64,000 bases of DNA from Allobosea sp. UNC402CLCol (GCF_000745475.1 NZ_JQJJ01000016.1:1-64000); one strand, 5' to 3'; positions 34,204 through 43,007 are shown, numbered from the stretch's first letter. The notes: generated from the sequence alone by a model not told the origin. Numbers and translations: made by a program.

Positions 34204-34895
34204 CAGGCGGCCTCCCCATGCGCTTCGGTGAGCCGGGCAAGGCCCGACACCTGCGGGAAGAGCTTCCGGCCGAGCCAGTTCAGGAAGAGTTTGAAGGAGA
34301 GCGCCAGCACGAGGTAGAGCACGGTGACGACGATATAGGTCTCGAACGAGCGGAACGTGTCTTGCTCGATGATCGCCGCCGTTCCGGACAATTCCTGCAC
34401 CGAGACGAAGGAGCAGATGCTGGAGGCCAGCATCATCAGCACGAACTGGCTCGACAGCGCCGGCCAGACGCGGGCGAAGGCCGGCTGCAGGATGACATGC
34501 TTCAGCACCTGCCATTTGGTCATTGCGAGCGCGAGACCGGCCTCGATCTGCGATTTATGGATGGAATCGACGCCGGCCCGGATGATCTCGGTGGCGTAGG
34601 CGGCGAGATTGAGCGTCATCGCCAGAACGGAGGCTTCGAGCCCGTTCAGGCGGATACCCAACTGCGGCAGCCCGAAGAAGATCATGAAGAGCTGCACCAG
34701 GAAGGGCGTGTTGCGCATCAGCTCGACATAGGCGTCGACGAGATAGCCGGCCCAGCTGCCCGCCAGGCTGCGCAGCGCGGTCATGCCCGTCGCCAGGACG
34801 AGGCCGAGCGCGATCGCGACGAAGGACAGCGCGATCGTGAGCCAGACCCCGTGCAGGATCATCGGCCATTTGGAAAGGACGTCTTGGAAGAGCAA
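34203..34895 (-). CDS. amino acid ABC transporter permease (HisQ type)
   Basis: The 230-residue partner permease pairs with the HisM-like protein. The first span is GVWLTIALSFVAIALGLVLA, the conserved segment VELMRNTPFLVQLFMIFFGLP follows, and AYATEIIRAGVDSIHKSQIE is the typical loop. The start codon is TTG at 34895 with GGAG eight bases upstream. It follows the binding-protein gene on the same strand after about 81 bases. Confidence 0.9.
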   Translation of the reverse strand: MLFQDVLSKWPMILHGVWLTIALSFVAIALGLVLATGMTALRSLAGSWAGYLVDAYVELMRNTPFLVQLFMIFFGLPQLGIRLNGLEASVLAMTLNLAAYATEIIRAGVDSIHKSQIEAGLALAMTKWQVLKHVILQPAFARVWPALSSQFVLMMLASSICSFVSVQELSGTAAIIEQDTFRSFETYIVVTVLYLVLALSFKLFLNWLGRKLFPQVSGLARLTEAHGEAA

Positions 34896-34976
34896 CGGCG
34901 CGCTCCTTCGGCCTGCGAGGTCGAGGGTCGCCGGCGCGCGCTCAGGCGCGCCGGCAGGTCCGATCGGAGGGTTGGA

Positions 34977-35780
34977 TCAGAAGGTCGGCAGCGGCGGCAG
35001 CGGGCTGCCGACCCACTTCTGCGCGATCGCGTCGAGCTCGCCGTTCTGTTTGACGTAGTAGATGAAGTTGTTGAGCCACTGGCGCAGCTCCCAGGCGTCC
35101 TTGCGCATGGTCATCGAGTTCGGCTGCACGCCGAACACGAACTTCAGCTCGGTCTCGGTCTCGCCGCGCGCCTTCATGGCGGCGTTGGCCTGGGCGTCGG
35201 GGCCGGCGATGGCCTCGACCTGGCCGGAGAACAGCGCCTGCATGGTGGTGGCGTCGTCCTCGAAGCGCAGGATGGTGAGGTTCAGCTCCTTCTCGCGGCT
35301 GGTGAACTCGCGCTCGACGCTGGAGCCGCGGTTGACGCCGACCTTGCGGCCCTTGAGGTCGTCCCAGGTTTTGATGGCGACGTTCTTCTTGGCATAGATG
35401 CCGGTCTGGAAGGCGCTGTAGGGGATGGAGAACATCACCGCCTTGGCGCGCTCGGGCGTGGGCGCCAGCGTGGCGACGAGGAAGTCGACCTTGTTGGCCT
35501 CCAGCGCCGGGATGCGGGCCGGCGGGGTGAGCTGCACCATCTCGACCTTGACGCCGAGATATTTGCCGATCAGCGCGATGACGTCGGCGTCATAGCCGAT
35601 GGCGTTGCCCTGCGAGTCGACCGAGCCATAGGGCGGGGCGCCGATCAGCACGCCGATCTTCACCGAGCCGCGCTTGATGATGTCGGTGATCGACTGGGCC
35701 GAGGCCTGGCTCGCCGCGAACATGCCGGCGCCGAGCGCGAGAGCCACGCCGGCGATCTTGATACGCTTGAGGATATTCAC
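34977..35780 (-). CDS. polar amino acid ABC transporter substrate-binding protein
   Basis: A 267-residue periplasmic family 3 binding protein with a signal peptide (IAGVALALGAGMFAASQASA) and the family opening RGSVKIGVLIGAPPYGSVD. Its fold-typical motifs AIGYDADVIALIGKYLGV and PARIPALEANKVDFLVATLAPTPERAK are present. I chose the GTG at 35780, preceded by GGGAG, over an ATG 24 bases upstream. The ligand class is polar amino acids or related small acids; the neighbouring enzymes hint at a hydroxy or sugar acid, but this is inference. Confidence 0.9.
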   Translation of the reverse strand: MNILKRIKIAGVALALGAGMFAASQASAQSITDIIKRGSVKIGVLIGAPPYGSVDSQGNAIGYDADVIALIGKYLGVKVEMVQLTPPARIPALEANKVDFLVATLAPTPERAKAVMFSIPYSAFQTGIYAKKNVAIKTWDDLKGRKVGVNRGSSVEREFTSREKELNLTILRFEDDATTMQALFSGQVEAIAGPDAQANAAMKARGETETELKFVFGVQPNSMTMRKDAWELRQWLNNFIYYVKQNGELDAIAQKWVGSPLPPLPTF

Positions 35781-35870
35781 TGGACGTCTCCCGTTGTGGT
35801 GCATTCGCGCTGATTGGTCCCCGGCTTCTTGTGGCCGGTTGATGGGCGAGAAGTGGTTATGCCTCTCGGT

Positions 35871-36848
35871 TCACTGTCCCCTTCGGACGACGTTCTCCAG
35901 CGGCTCGCCGGAGAAACGGCGCCTGATGTTACCAGCAATGACCGCCTGGCGCCGCCGGATCGTTCCGCTGGTCCAGCCGGACATATGCGGGGTCATTAAA
36001 ACGTTTGAAAGCTCGTGGAAAGGCAGTTTCGACGGCAGCGGCATGGCATCCCCAGCCTGTGGATAACGGTACCAGGTGTCGATGATCGCGCCGCCGATGC
36101 TGCGGCTCTTCAGGGCGTCGTAAAGCGCCTCTTCGTCGATGGTCGGCCCGCGCCCGACATTGACCACGACGGCGTCAGGACGCATCGCCGCGAAGGCTGC
36201 GGCGCCGACGATGCCCTTGGTCTCCTCCGTCAGCGGCACCGAGACGACGACGACATCGACCGAGCCGCAGAAGGCAGCGAGCTGGTCGAGGGTGAAGGCG
36301 CGGTCGACGAGGGGCGAGGGCGCGACCGGGCTTCGGTTGGCGACATGCACCTGCATCTCGAAGGCCTTGGCGCGGGCGGCGATCGCCTTGCCGATATGGC
36401 CGAAGCCGAGGAGGCCGATGGTCCGGCCGGCGATCTCGTCATGCACCCGCTCCGGCGCGCCGGCCCAATAGGCCCAGTCGCCCTGGCGCAGCCGCCGGTC
36501 GGCATCAGTGAGCGGGATCGCGCGGGCGAGCAGGGCGCTCATCACATATTCCGCGATGGCCTGCTCGTGGCCGAAGCAGTTGCACACGGCGGCGGAAGCC
36601 GGCAGCAGGTCGAGATTGACGGCATCGTAGCCGGCGCCCGGCACATGGAAGAGCTTGAGCCCCGCCGGCACCGGCAGGCTCGCGTCGAACTTCACGCCGA
36701 TGATGGCCTGCGCCTGCGCATAGGCCGCCTGCTCCGCCTCGGTCTCCAGCACATCCGGCAGCAATTGGATTTCGGCCGGCCCGCCGAGAAGATCGGCGAA
36801 ACCGTGGCTGAAGCTGGCGGCGTTCTCGCCGTGGAAGATGATGCGCAT
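35871..36848 (-). CDS. 2-hydroxyacid dehydrogenase-like protein
   Basis: This 325-residue cytosolic protein has the fold of D-isomer-specific 2-hydroxyacid dehydrogenases. The NAD-binding motif GFGHIG is at residues 148-153, the conserved Arg is Arg233 (VNVGRGPTID), and His288 (TPHMSGWTSG) fits the catalytic His. At the position of the catalytic Glu (DVFxxEP in SerA-type enzymes) the sequence is DTWYRYP, which puts Tyr262 there. Its substrate is unknown. It lies 90 bases downstream of the importer's first gene start and is read in the same direction as the importer operon. Confidence 0.82.
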   Translation of the reverse strand: MRIIFHGENAASFSHGFADLLGGPAEIQLLPDVLETEAEQAAYAQAQAIIGVKFDASLPVPAGLKLFHVPGAGYDAVNLDLLPASAAVCNCFGHEQAIAEYVMSALLARAIPLTDADRRLRQGDWAYWAGAPERVHDEIAGRTIGLLGFGHIGKAIAARAKAFEMQVHVANRSPVAPSPLVDRAFTLDQLAAFCGSVDVVVVSVPLTEETKGIVGAAAFAAMRPDAVVVNVGRGPTIDEEALYDALKSRSIGGAIIDTWYRYPQAGDAMPLPSKLPFHELSNVLMTPHMSGWTSGTIRRRQAVIAGNIRRRFSGEPLENVVRRGQ

Positions 36849-36876
36849 GGTCTCGGATGTCCGGCGGTTCGGGAGT

Positions 36877-37638
36877 TTAGCGGGGCAGCAGCGGCTCGAC
36901 GCTGCAGTCGAGCAGGGAGGGATCGATGTTCTCCTCCATCTCGTCGAACATGGTGTCGACGAAGGCGATCAGCTTTTCGGAGGCGGCGATGGCGCGCTCG
37001 GCCTGCGACGAGGCGATGCCGTTGAGCAGGGCGAGATGGTGGTCGATGGTCCCGTCCAGATTGTGCTGGCCGGGCATGTAGCTGTGATGGATGAAGCCGA
37101 TGCGTCGGAAGATGGTGTGCAGCGGCCTCAGCGTATGCTCGAGGAAAGGCTCGCCCGCCGCCGCCAGGATCATCTGGTCGATGCGCCGGTCGAGGCTGTT
37201 GAATTCGGCGAGCGTCAGCTCCTCGCGGCGGTCGCGGAGCAGCCGGGCCATATGCAGCATCTGGTTGCGGTGGGTCGGCCCGGCGCGCTCGGCGGCTAGC
37301 CGCGCGACGAAGCGCTCGAGATCGCCGCGCAGCTTGAGCAGCACGCGTTCGCGCGCCAGGTCGATCGGCGCGATCTGGAGCCCATGCCGGGGGCGAATAT
37401 TGATCAGCGTGTCCGCCGCGAGCCGGTTGACGGCGTGGTGGACGGGGGTGCGGCCGAAGCCGGTCAGATCCTGCAGATCCTGCATCGTCAGCAGGCGGCC
37501 GGGCTTGAGCTGGCAATCGATCAGCATCGACTCGATGCGTTCATAAGCCAGTTCGAAGAAGTTCAGGCGGTTGCGGCGCGGCAGCGGCTCGAGCGCATCG
37601 AGCTCGGCGAGCTTCGGCTCCTCCTTGCGTCTTGCCAT
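36877..37638 (-). CDS. GntR-family regulator
   Basis: A 253-residue GntR transcription factor. The winged-helix domain (LKPGRLLTMQDLQDLTGFGRTPVHHAV) is at about residues 40-80, and the C-terminal helical domain with HHLALLNGI looks FCD-like with possible metal histidines. The ATG at 37638 is backed by GGAGGAA just before it. It is divergent from the enolase-superfamily gene, so control of that cluster, the hydroxyacid dehydrogenase and the importer is plausible. Confidence 0.82.
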   Translation of the reverse strand: MARRKEEPKLAELDALEPLPRRNRLNFFELAYERIESMLIDCQLKPGRLLTMQDLQDLTGFGRTPVHHAVNRLAADTLINIRPRHGLQIAPIDLARERVLLKLRGDLERFVARLAAERAGPTHRNQMLHMARLLRDRREELTLAEFNSLDRRIDQMILAAAGEPFLEHTLRPLHTIFRRIGFIHHSYMPGQHNLDGTIDHHLALLNGIASSQAERAIAASEKLIAFVDTMFDEMEENIDPSLLDCSVEPLLPR

Positions 37639-37693
37639 GTTTCCTCCGCAGCGGGCTCTTGCCGGCCCATGCTTGCCGGCGACGATAAACATG

Positions 37694-37709
37694 TTGTGAT
37701 ATTTTACAA
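37694..37709. promoter_or_regulatory. candidate GntR operator
   Basis: The 16-mer TTGTGATATTTTACAA has TTGT/ACAA outer arms and a largely symmetric AT-rich centre, with 12 of 16 positions paired. It lies between the GntR gene and the enolase-superfamily gene, the natural position for a shared operator. Confidence 0.45.
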
Positions 37710-37820
37710 GCGCTCTTATGGTCGGCACGCTCCGTCGCCATCCTAGGCCGACGGAAGCGCGGGTAAAGGATGGGAGGGCACGACCAAAGTCGAAGCCAGC
37801 CCTCGCCAGGGAGGCGGACT

Positions 37821-39020
37821 TTGAAAATCACAGCGATCGAGACGTTGCGGACCGAGGAGTTCGCCAATGTCCTCTGGGTGCGCGTGCACACCGATGCGGG
37901 GGTGATCGGCCTCGGCGAGACCTTCTACGGCGCGGCCTCGGTGGAGGCCCATCTCCACGACACGCTCGCCATGCGGCTCCTCGGCAAGAACCCGCTGCAT
38001 ATCGAGGCGCTACACAAGGAGATGACCAACCTGCCGATGGCGCAGGCCTCGACGGGTGCGGAATCGCGCGCGACCTCGGCCGTCGACATCGCGCTCTGGG
38101 ACATCTTCGGCAAGGTCTGCGGCCAGCCGGTCCACCAGATGCTGGGCGGCCTCTGCCGCGACAAGCAGCGCATCTACAACACCTGTGCCGGCTATGGATA
38201 TGTCCGCTCGCACAACATCAAGCCGGTCTCGACCTGGAATTTCGGGCACTCCGAGGGCCCCTATGAGGACCTGCACGGCTTCATGACCCGTGCCGACGAG
38301 GTCGCCGAAAGCCTGCTCGAAAGCGGCATCACCGCGATGAAGATCTGGCCCTTCGATCCCCCGGCGATCGAGAACCAGGGCCTGTTCATCACGCCCGACC
38401 AGATGCGCAAGGCCTGCGAGCCCTTCGAGAAGATCCGCAAGGCCGTCGGCGACAAGATGGAAATCATGGTCGAGTTCCACTCGCTCTGGAACCTGCCGAC
38501 CGCGATCAAGATCGCCCGCGTGCTCGAGCAATACGAGCCGAGCTGGTATGAGGATCCGATCCGGATGAACTCGCCGCAGGCGCTGGCCGAATTCGCCCGC
38601 TCGACCACCGTTTCGGTGACCGCGAGCGAGACGCTGGGCTCGCGCTTCCCCTACAAGGACATGCTCGACCGCGACGCGATGCATGTCGTGATGGCCGATC
38701 TGTGCTGGACCGGCGGGCTCACCGAGGGCCGCAAGATCGCGGCGATGGCGGAGACCTATCACCGCCCCTTCGCGCCGCATGACTGCATCGGCCCGGTCGG
38801 CTTCATCGCGGCGATCCACGCCTCCTTCAGCCAGCCCAATACGCTGATCCAGGAATCGGTACGCGCCTTCTACACCGGCTGGTACAAGGAGCTGGTCACC
38901 GAGATGCCGCGGATCGAGGGGGGCTATGTCTACCCGATGGAGGCTCCGGGCCTCGGCGTCGAATTGCTGCCGGCGGTGTTCGAGCGCTCGGACCTGACGG
39001 TCCGCCGCTCCAGCCTGTGA
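37821..39020 (+). CDS. mandelate racemase/muconate lactonizing family enzyme
   Basis: A 399-residue enolase-superfamily enzyme. The three metal ligands are Glu218 (MVEFHSLWN), Glu244 (WYEDPIR) and Glu270 (TASETLG). His320-Asp321 (APHDCIGP) would supply the base. The second-strand lysine motif reads Lys174-Ile-Trp rather than the K-x-K of mandelate racemase, suggesting a dehydratase-like subgroup acting on a sugar acid. The start is TTG at 37821 with GGGAGG six bases upstream; a 5' ATG at 37770 has no good ribosome-binding site. It is followed by an SDR gene after 11 bases. Confidence 0.85.
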   Translation: MKITAIETLRTEEFANVLWVRVHTDAGVIGLGETFYGAASVEAHLHDTLAMRLLGKNPLHIEALHKEMTNLPMAQASTGAESRATSAVDIALWDIFGKVCGQPVHQMLGGLCRDKQRIYNTCAGYGYVRSHNIKPVSTWNFGHSEGPYEDLHGFMTRADEVAESLLESGITAMKIWPFDPPAIENQGLFITPDQMRKACEPFEKIRKAVGDKMEIMVEFHSLWNLPTAIKIARVLEQYEPSWYEDPIRMNSPQALAEFARSTTVSVTASETLGSRFPYKDMLDRDAMHVVMADLCWTGGLTEGRKIAAMAETYHRPFAPHDCIGPVGFIAAIHASFSQPNTLIQESVRAFYTGWYKELVTEMPRIEGGYVYPMEAPGLGVELLPAVFERSDLTVRRSSL

Positions 39021-39031
39021 GGGAAGGCGCT

Positions 39032-39799
39032 ATGACCAATCCCCTCTTCGATCTCACCGGCCGCACGGCCCTCGTCACCGGTTCTTCTCGCGGGCTCGGC
39101 CGCGCCATGGCGGAGGGGCTGGCGGCGGCCGGCGCCCGCATTCTCGTCAACGGCACGGATGCGGAACGGGTCGCGACCGCCGTCAAGGAGATGCGTCAGG
39201 CCGGCCATGAGGCCGATGCCGCGCCCTTCGACGTCACCTCCGAGGATGAAGTCGTCAAGGCCTTCGCCGGCTTCGACGCCGCCGGCATCGCCGTCGACAT
39301 CCTCGTCAACAATGCCGGCATCCAGTTCCGCAAGCCGATGGTCGAGCTGGCGACGGCCGATTGGCAGCGGGTCATCGACACCAACCTGACCTCGGCCTTC
39401 GTCATCGGCCGGGAAGCCGCGAAGCGCATGATCGCGCGCGGCCACGGCAAGGTCATCAACATCGGCTCGCTGACCTCAGCGCTGGCCCGGGCCACCGTCG
39501 CGCCCTATACGGTCGCCAAGGGCGGCATCAAGATGCTGACCCAGGCGATGGCCGCCGAATGGGCCGAGCACGGCATCCAGGCCAATGCCATCGGTCCCGG
39601 CTACATGCTGACCGACATGAACCAGGCGCTGATCGAGAACCCGACCTTCGACGCCTGGGTCAAGGGCCGCACCCCGTCGAAGCGCTGGGGCAAGCCGGAG
39701 GAACTGATCGGCGCCGCCGTCTTCCTCGCCGCGCCGGCCTCCGACTACGTCAACGGCCAGATCATCTATGTCGATGGCGGAATGCTCGCCGTCCTGTAG
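39032..39799 (+). CDS. short-chain dehydrogenase (gluconate 5-dehydrogenase-like)
   Basis: A 255-residue SDR with TGSSRGLG (residues 16-23) as cofactor motif, Ser146, Tyr159 and Lys163 as the catalytic set (APYTVAKGG), and NNAG at 93-96. The opening FDLTGRTALVTGSSRGLGRA resembles gluconate 5-dehydrogenase (IdnO). An ATG 15 bases downstream of an in-frame GTG has the better ribosome-binding site and is used here. It likely acts after the enolase-superfamily enzyme on the same pathway. Confidence 0.88.
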   Translation: MTNPLFDLTGRTALVTGSSRGLGRAMAEGLAAAGARILVNGTDAERVATAVKEMRQAGHEADAAPFDVTSEDEVVKAFAGFDAAGIAVDILVNNAGIQFRKPMVELATADWQRVIDTNLTSAFVIGREAAKRMIARGHGKVINIGSLTSALARATVAPYTVAKGGIKMLTQAMAAEWAEHGIQANAIGPGYMLTDMNQALIENPTFDAWVKGRTPSKRWGKPEELIGAAVFLAAPASDYVNGQIIYVDGGMLAVL

Positions 39800-39831
39800 A
39801 ACGGCGGAGACTGATCCGCCGGAGGACAAGG

Positions 39832-40320
39832 ATGGCCCGCCCGCGCCTCGATGCGCTCGACCGCAAGATCATCGCGGAATTGCAGACCAATTCGCGCCTC
39901 TCGGTGCAGGAATTGGCCGAGCGGGTCGGCCTCTCCGCCTCGCCCTGCGCGCGGCGCATCCGCATCCTCGAAGAGGCGGGCGTCATCCAGGGCTATGCCG
40001 CGATCATCGACCAGACCAAGGTCGGCCTGCCGATCAGCGTCTTCGTCTCGATCAGGCTGGAACGCCAGCGCGAGGACGAGCTCGACCGCTTCTCGCAGGC
40101 GGTGGCGCGCTGGCCCGAGGTGGTCGACTGCTATCTGATGACCGGACAGCGCGACTATCTGCTGCGCATTGTCGTGCGCGACCTGCCGGCCTATGAGCGC
40201 TTCCTCAAGGACAAGCTCACCCGCCTCGACGGCGTTGCCTCGATCGAGTCGAGCTTCGCGCTGGGCCAGGTGAAGCGTTCCAGCGCCCTGCCGATCGCGG
40301 CGGCGCCGGAGGAGGATTAG
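39832..40320 (+). CDS. Lrp/AsnC-family regulator
   Basis: A 162-residue Lrp/AsnC protein. The helix-turn-helix (LSVQELAERVGLSASPCARRIRILEEAGVI) lies at about residues 20-50 and the ligand-binding RAM domain follows. GGAGG eight bases before the ATG supports the start. It is co-directional with the SDR gene and 32 bases after it, so it may be co-transcribed and adjust the cluster to amino-acid supply; this is inference. Confidence 0.88.
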   Translation: MARPRLDALDRKIIAELQTNSRLSVQELAERVGLSASPCARRIRILEEAGVIQGYAAIIDQTKVGLPISVFVSIRLERQREDELDRFSQAVARWPEVVDCYLMTGQRDYLLRIVVRDLPAYERFLKDKLTRLDGVASIESSFALGQVKRSSALPIAAAPEED

Positions 40321-40338
40321 GCTCGCTTCTCGCCGCTT

Positions 40339-40436
40339 GTCATTCCGGACAAGCCGCGAAGCGGCGCCGATCCGGGATCCATGCCTGAACCGTTCCGGAA
40401 TGGATCCCGGGTCTCCCCCCGGTCGCCCGGGATGAC
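40339..40436. repeat. intergenic palindromic repeat, copy 4
   Basis: Bounded by GTCATTCCGG and GGGATGAC, with GGATCCATGCCTGAACC inside and GTTCCGGAATGGATCC as the partner. The inner part is nearly identical to copy 2 at 24.4 kb. It separates the Lrp gene from the convergent aldo/keto reductase gene. Confidence 0.85.
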
Positions 40437-40458
40437 CCGCGGGGGAGGCGAAGGCGTT

Positions 40459-41481
40459 CTACCGCTCCGCCGAAGCCGCCCAGATATTGATCCCGCCATC
40501 GACGGCATGCCGGTCGATCGCGGCCAGTTCTTCGGCCGAGAACTCGGGGTTCTTCAGCGCCGCGACGCAATCCGTCACCTGTTCCGGCCGGCTCGCGCCG
40601 ATCAGGGCCGAGGTGATGCGCCCGCCGCGCAATACCCAGGCGATTGCCATCTGGGCGAGGCTCTGGCCCCGCGCCCTGGCAATCTCGTTCAGCGCCGCGA
40701 TGTGCTTGATGTTGTCGTCGCTGAGGAAGCCCTCGCGGAAGGACGGCGCCTTCTTGTCGGCGCGGCTGCCGGCCGGCACACCCTTCAGGTACTTGTCGGT
40801 CAGCATGCCCTGCGCCAGCGGCGAGAACACGATCGAGCCGATGCCCTCCGCATCGAGCGTGTCGAGCAGGCCGTCCTGCTCGATCCAGCGGTTGAGCATC
40901 GAATAGCTCGGCTGGTGGATCAGGCAGGGCGTGCCGAGCCGGCGCAGGATCGCGACCGCCTCCTGCGTCCGCTTCGAATTGTAGGAGGATAGGCCGACAT
41001 AGAGCGCCTTGCCCTGGCGCACGATGGCATCGAGCGCGCCCATCGTCTCTTCCAGCGGCGTGTTCGGGTCGAAGCGGTGCGAGTAGAAGATGTCGACATA
41101 GTCGAGCTTCATCCGCTTCAGGCTCTGGTCGAGGCTGGAGATCAGGTATTTGCGGCTGCCCCATTCGCCATAGGGGCCGGGCCACATCCGGTAGCCGGCC
41201 TTGGTCGAGATCACCAGCTCGTCGCGATAGCCGGCGAAGTCCTGGCTGAGAATCTCGCCGAAGGCGGTTTCGGCAGAGCCTGGGGGCGGACCGTAATTAT
41301 TGGCGAGGTCGAAATGGGTGATGCCGAGATCGAAGGCCGTGCGGCAGATCTCGCGCATATTGGCACGGGCACCGGTCTCGCCGAAATTCTGCCAGAGGCC
41401 GAGCGAAAGCGCCGGCAGCATCAGTCCGCTGCGGCCGCAGCGGTTGTAGCGCATCGCGTCATAGCGGTTGGGATTGACCAT
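40459..41481 (-). CDS. aldo/keto reductase, YghZ/Gpr type
   Basis: The 340-residue cytosolic NADPH-dependent reductase is close to L-glyceraldehyde 3-phosphate reductase (YghZ) in sequence. The tetrad is Asp58, Tyr63 (FDLANNYG), Lys94 (ISTKAGY) and His135 (YSHRFD). GGAGG-like GAGAGG nine bases upstream marks the start. The gene has a 12-bp LacI-like palindrome in front of it and no obvious operon partner. Confidence 0.9.
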   Translation of the reverse strand: MVNPNRYDAMRYNRCGRSGLMLPALSLGLWQNFGETGARANMREICRTAFDLGITHFDLANNYGPPPGSAETAFGEILSQDFAGYRDELVISTKAGYRMWPGPYGEWGSRKYLISSLDQSLKRMKLDYVDIFYSHRFDPNTPLEETMGALDAIVRQGKALYVGLSSYNSKRTQEAVAILRRLGTPCLIHQPSYSMLNRWIEQDGLLDTLDAEGIGSIVFSPLAQGMLTDKYLKGVPAGSRADKKAPSFREGFLSDDNIKHIAALNEIARARGQSLAQMAIAWVLRGGRITSALIGASRPEQVTDCVAALKNPEFSAEELAAIDRHAVDGGINIWAASAER

Positions 41482-41493
41482 GACTCAAGCCTC

Positions 41494-41505
41494 TCAATCG
41501 ATTGA
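41494..41505. promoter_or_regulatory. LacI-type palindrome before the aldo/keto reductase gene
   Basis: TCAATCGATTGA is a perfect 12-bp palindrome with a central CG pair, the pattern of LacI-family operators, 13 bases from the ATG of the aldo/keto reductase gene. No LacI-family gene is in this window, so a regulator would act from elsewhere. Confidence 0.5.
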
Positions 41506-41522
41506 ATGGCGGATAAGATGAA

Positions 41523-41550
41523 GGCCCGGTGGCATTGCGTCCACCGGGCC
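41523..41550 (-). terminator. intrinsic-type terminator of the aldehyde dehydrogenase gene
   Basis: A perfect 10-bp stem GGCCCGGTGG / CCACCGGGCC with an 8-base loop lies 26 bases past the stop of the aldehyde dehydrogenase gene. On the minus strand a moderately T-rich stretch follows (TTCATCTTATCC). The palindrome near the next gene's promoter makes read-through unlikely. Confidence 0.65.
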
Positions 41551-41576
41551 TCGTTGTCTATCGGGTCGCGATCCGA

Positions 41577-43007
41577 TCAGGCCGCGGCGTAGCCGACCGT
41601 GCCCTTGATCTCGAGGAACTCCTCGAGGCCGAAATCGGCGTATTCGCGGCCGTTGCCGGACTGCTTGTAGCCACCGAAAGGCGCGCCGGCGTCCCAGGCC
41701 GGGTAGTTGATGTAGACATTGCCCGAGCGCATCTGCGAGGCGATCTTGCGGGCGCGCTCCTGCGAACCGGACTGGACATAGGACGCCAGGCCGTAGGGCG
41801 TGTCGTTGGCGCGCGAAACCACCTCGTCGTCGCTCTTGTAGGGCAGGATCGACAGCACCGGCCCGAAGATTTCCTCGCGGGCGATGGTCATCTCGTCGGT
41901 CACGCCGCCGAACACGGTCGGGCGGACATAGTAGCCGCGATTGAGCCCCTCCGGACGGCCCGGGCCGCCGGTGACCAGCGTCGCGCCTTCCTTGATGCCG
42001 GCCTCGATCAGCCGCTGGATCTTCTCGTACTGGACCTCGCTGACGACCGGCCCGAGGAAGACGCCGTCCGCGGAGGGAGCGCCGACCTTGAGCGGCTCGG
42101 CCACCTGCTTGGCGATGGCAAGCGCCTCCTCATGCAGCTTCTCCGGCACGAACATCCGGGTCGGCGCGTTGCAGGACTGGCCGGAGTTGCGCATCACGCT
42201 CTCGACGCCGAGCTTCACCGACTTCTTCAGGTCGGCATCGTCCAGGATGATATTGGCCGACTTGCCGCCGAGCTCCTGGTGCACGCGCTTGACCGTGTCC
42301 GCCGCCGCCTTGGCGACGAGAATGCCGGCCCGCGTCGAGCCGGTGAAGGAGACCATGTCGACGCCCGGATGGCGCGAAATGGCCTCGCCGACCGTCGGGC
42401 CGTCGCCGTTGACGAGGTTGAACACGCCCTTAGGCACGCCGGCCTCGTCCATCGCCTCGGCGAAGATGATGGCGTTGAGCGGGGCGATCTCGGAGGGCTT
42501 CAGCACCATGGTGCAGCCGGCGGCGAGCGCGGGCGCGACCTTGCACATGATCTGGTTGAGCGGCCAGTTCCACGGCGTGATCATGCCGACGACGCCGATC
42601 GGCTCCTTGGCGATCAGGGTGGTGCCGCGCAGCTCCTCGAACTCGAAGTTTTCGAGGGTCTCGATCATCTTGGCGAGATGGGCGGTGCCCATCGCGGCCT
42701 GCGCGCGATGCGCTAGCTCCTTCGGCGCGCCCATCTCGCGCGACAGGATGTCGGCGATGGCGTCGTAGCGCTTCTTGTAGGCCTCGGCGAGGCGGCGCAT
42801 CAGGGCGAGGCGCTCGGCCTTGGAGGTCGCGGCGAAGGCCGGGAAGGCGGCGCGTGCGGCCGCGACGGCCTTGTCGACATCGGCCTGCTCGCCGAGCGCG
42901 ATGGTGGCGAAGACCTCCTCGTTCGACGGATCGATCACGCCGAGCGTGCGGTTGCCCGAGGGCTTCACCCACTGGCCGTCGATATAGAATTCGAGCTCAT
43001 GCGCCAT
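41577..43007 (-). CDS. aldehyde dehydrogenase family protein
   Basis: This 476-residue enzyme oxidises an aldehyde to its acid with NAD(P)+. Active residues are Asn148 (WNWPLNQ), the FTGS motif at 221-224, Glu245 (HQELGGKS) and Cys279 (GQSCN). The ATG at 43007 has AGGAG eight bases upstream, and a longer frame upstream encodes an unlikely tail. An Lrp gene follows on the same strand upstream. Its substrate is unknown. Confidence 0.93.
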   Translation of the reverse strand: MAHELEFYIDGQWVKPSGNRTLGVIDPSNEEVFATIALGEQADVDKAVAAARAAFPAFAATSKAERLALMRRLAEAYKKRYDAIADILSREMGAPKELAHRAQAAMGTAHLAKMIETLENFEFEELRGTTLIAKEPIGVVGMITPWNWPLNQIMCKVAPALAAGCTMVLKPSEIAPLNAIIFAEAMDEAGVPKGVFNLVNGDGPTVGEAISRHPGVDMVSFTGSTRAGILVAKAAADTVKRVHQELGGKSANIILDDADLKKSVKLGVESVMRNSGQSCNAPTRMFVPEKLHEEALAIAKQVAEPLKVGAPSADGVFLGPVVSEVQYEKIQRLIEAGIKEGATLVTGGPGRPEGLNRGYYVRPTVFGGVTDEMTIAREEIFGPVLSILPYKSDDEVVSRANDTPYGLASYVQSGSQERARKIASQMRSGNVYINYPAWDAGAPFGGYKQSGNGREYADFGLEEFLEIKGTVGYAAA

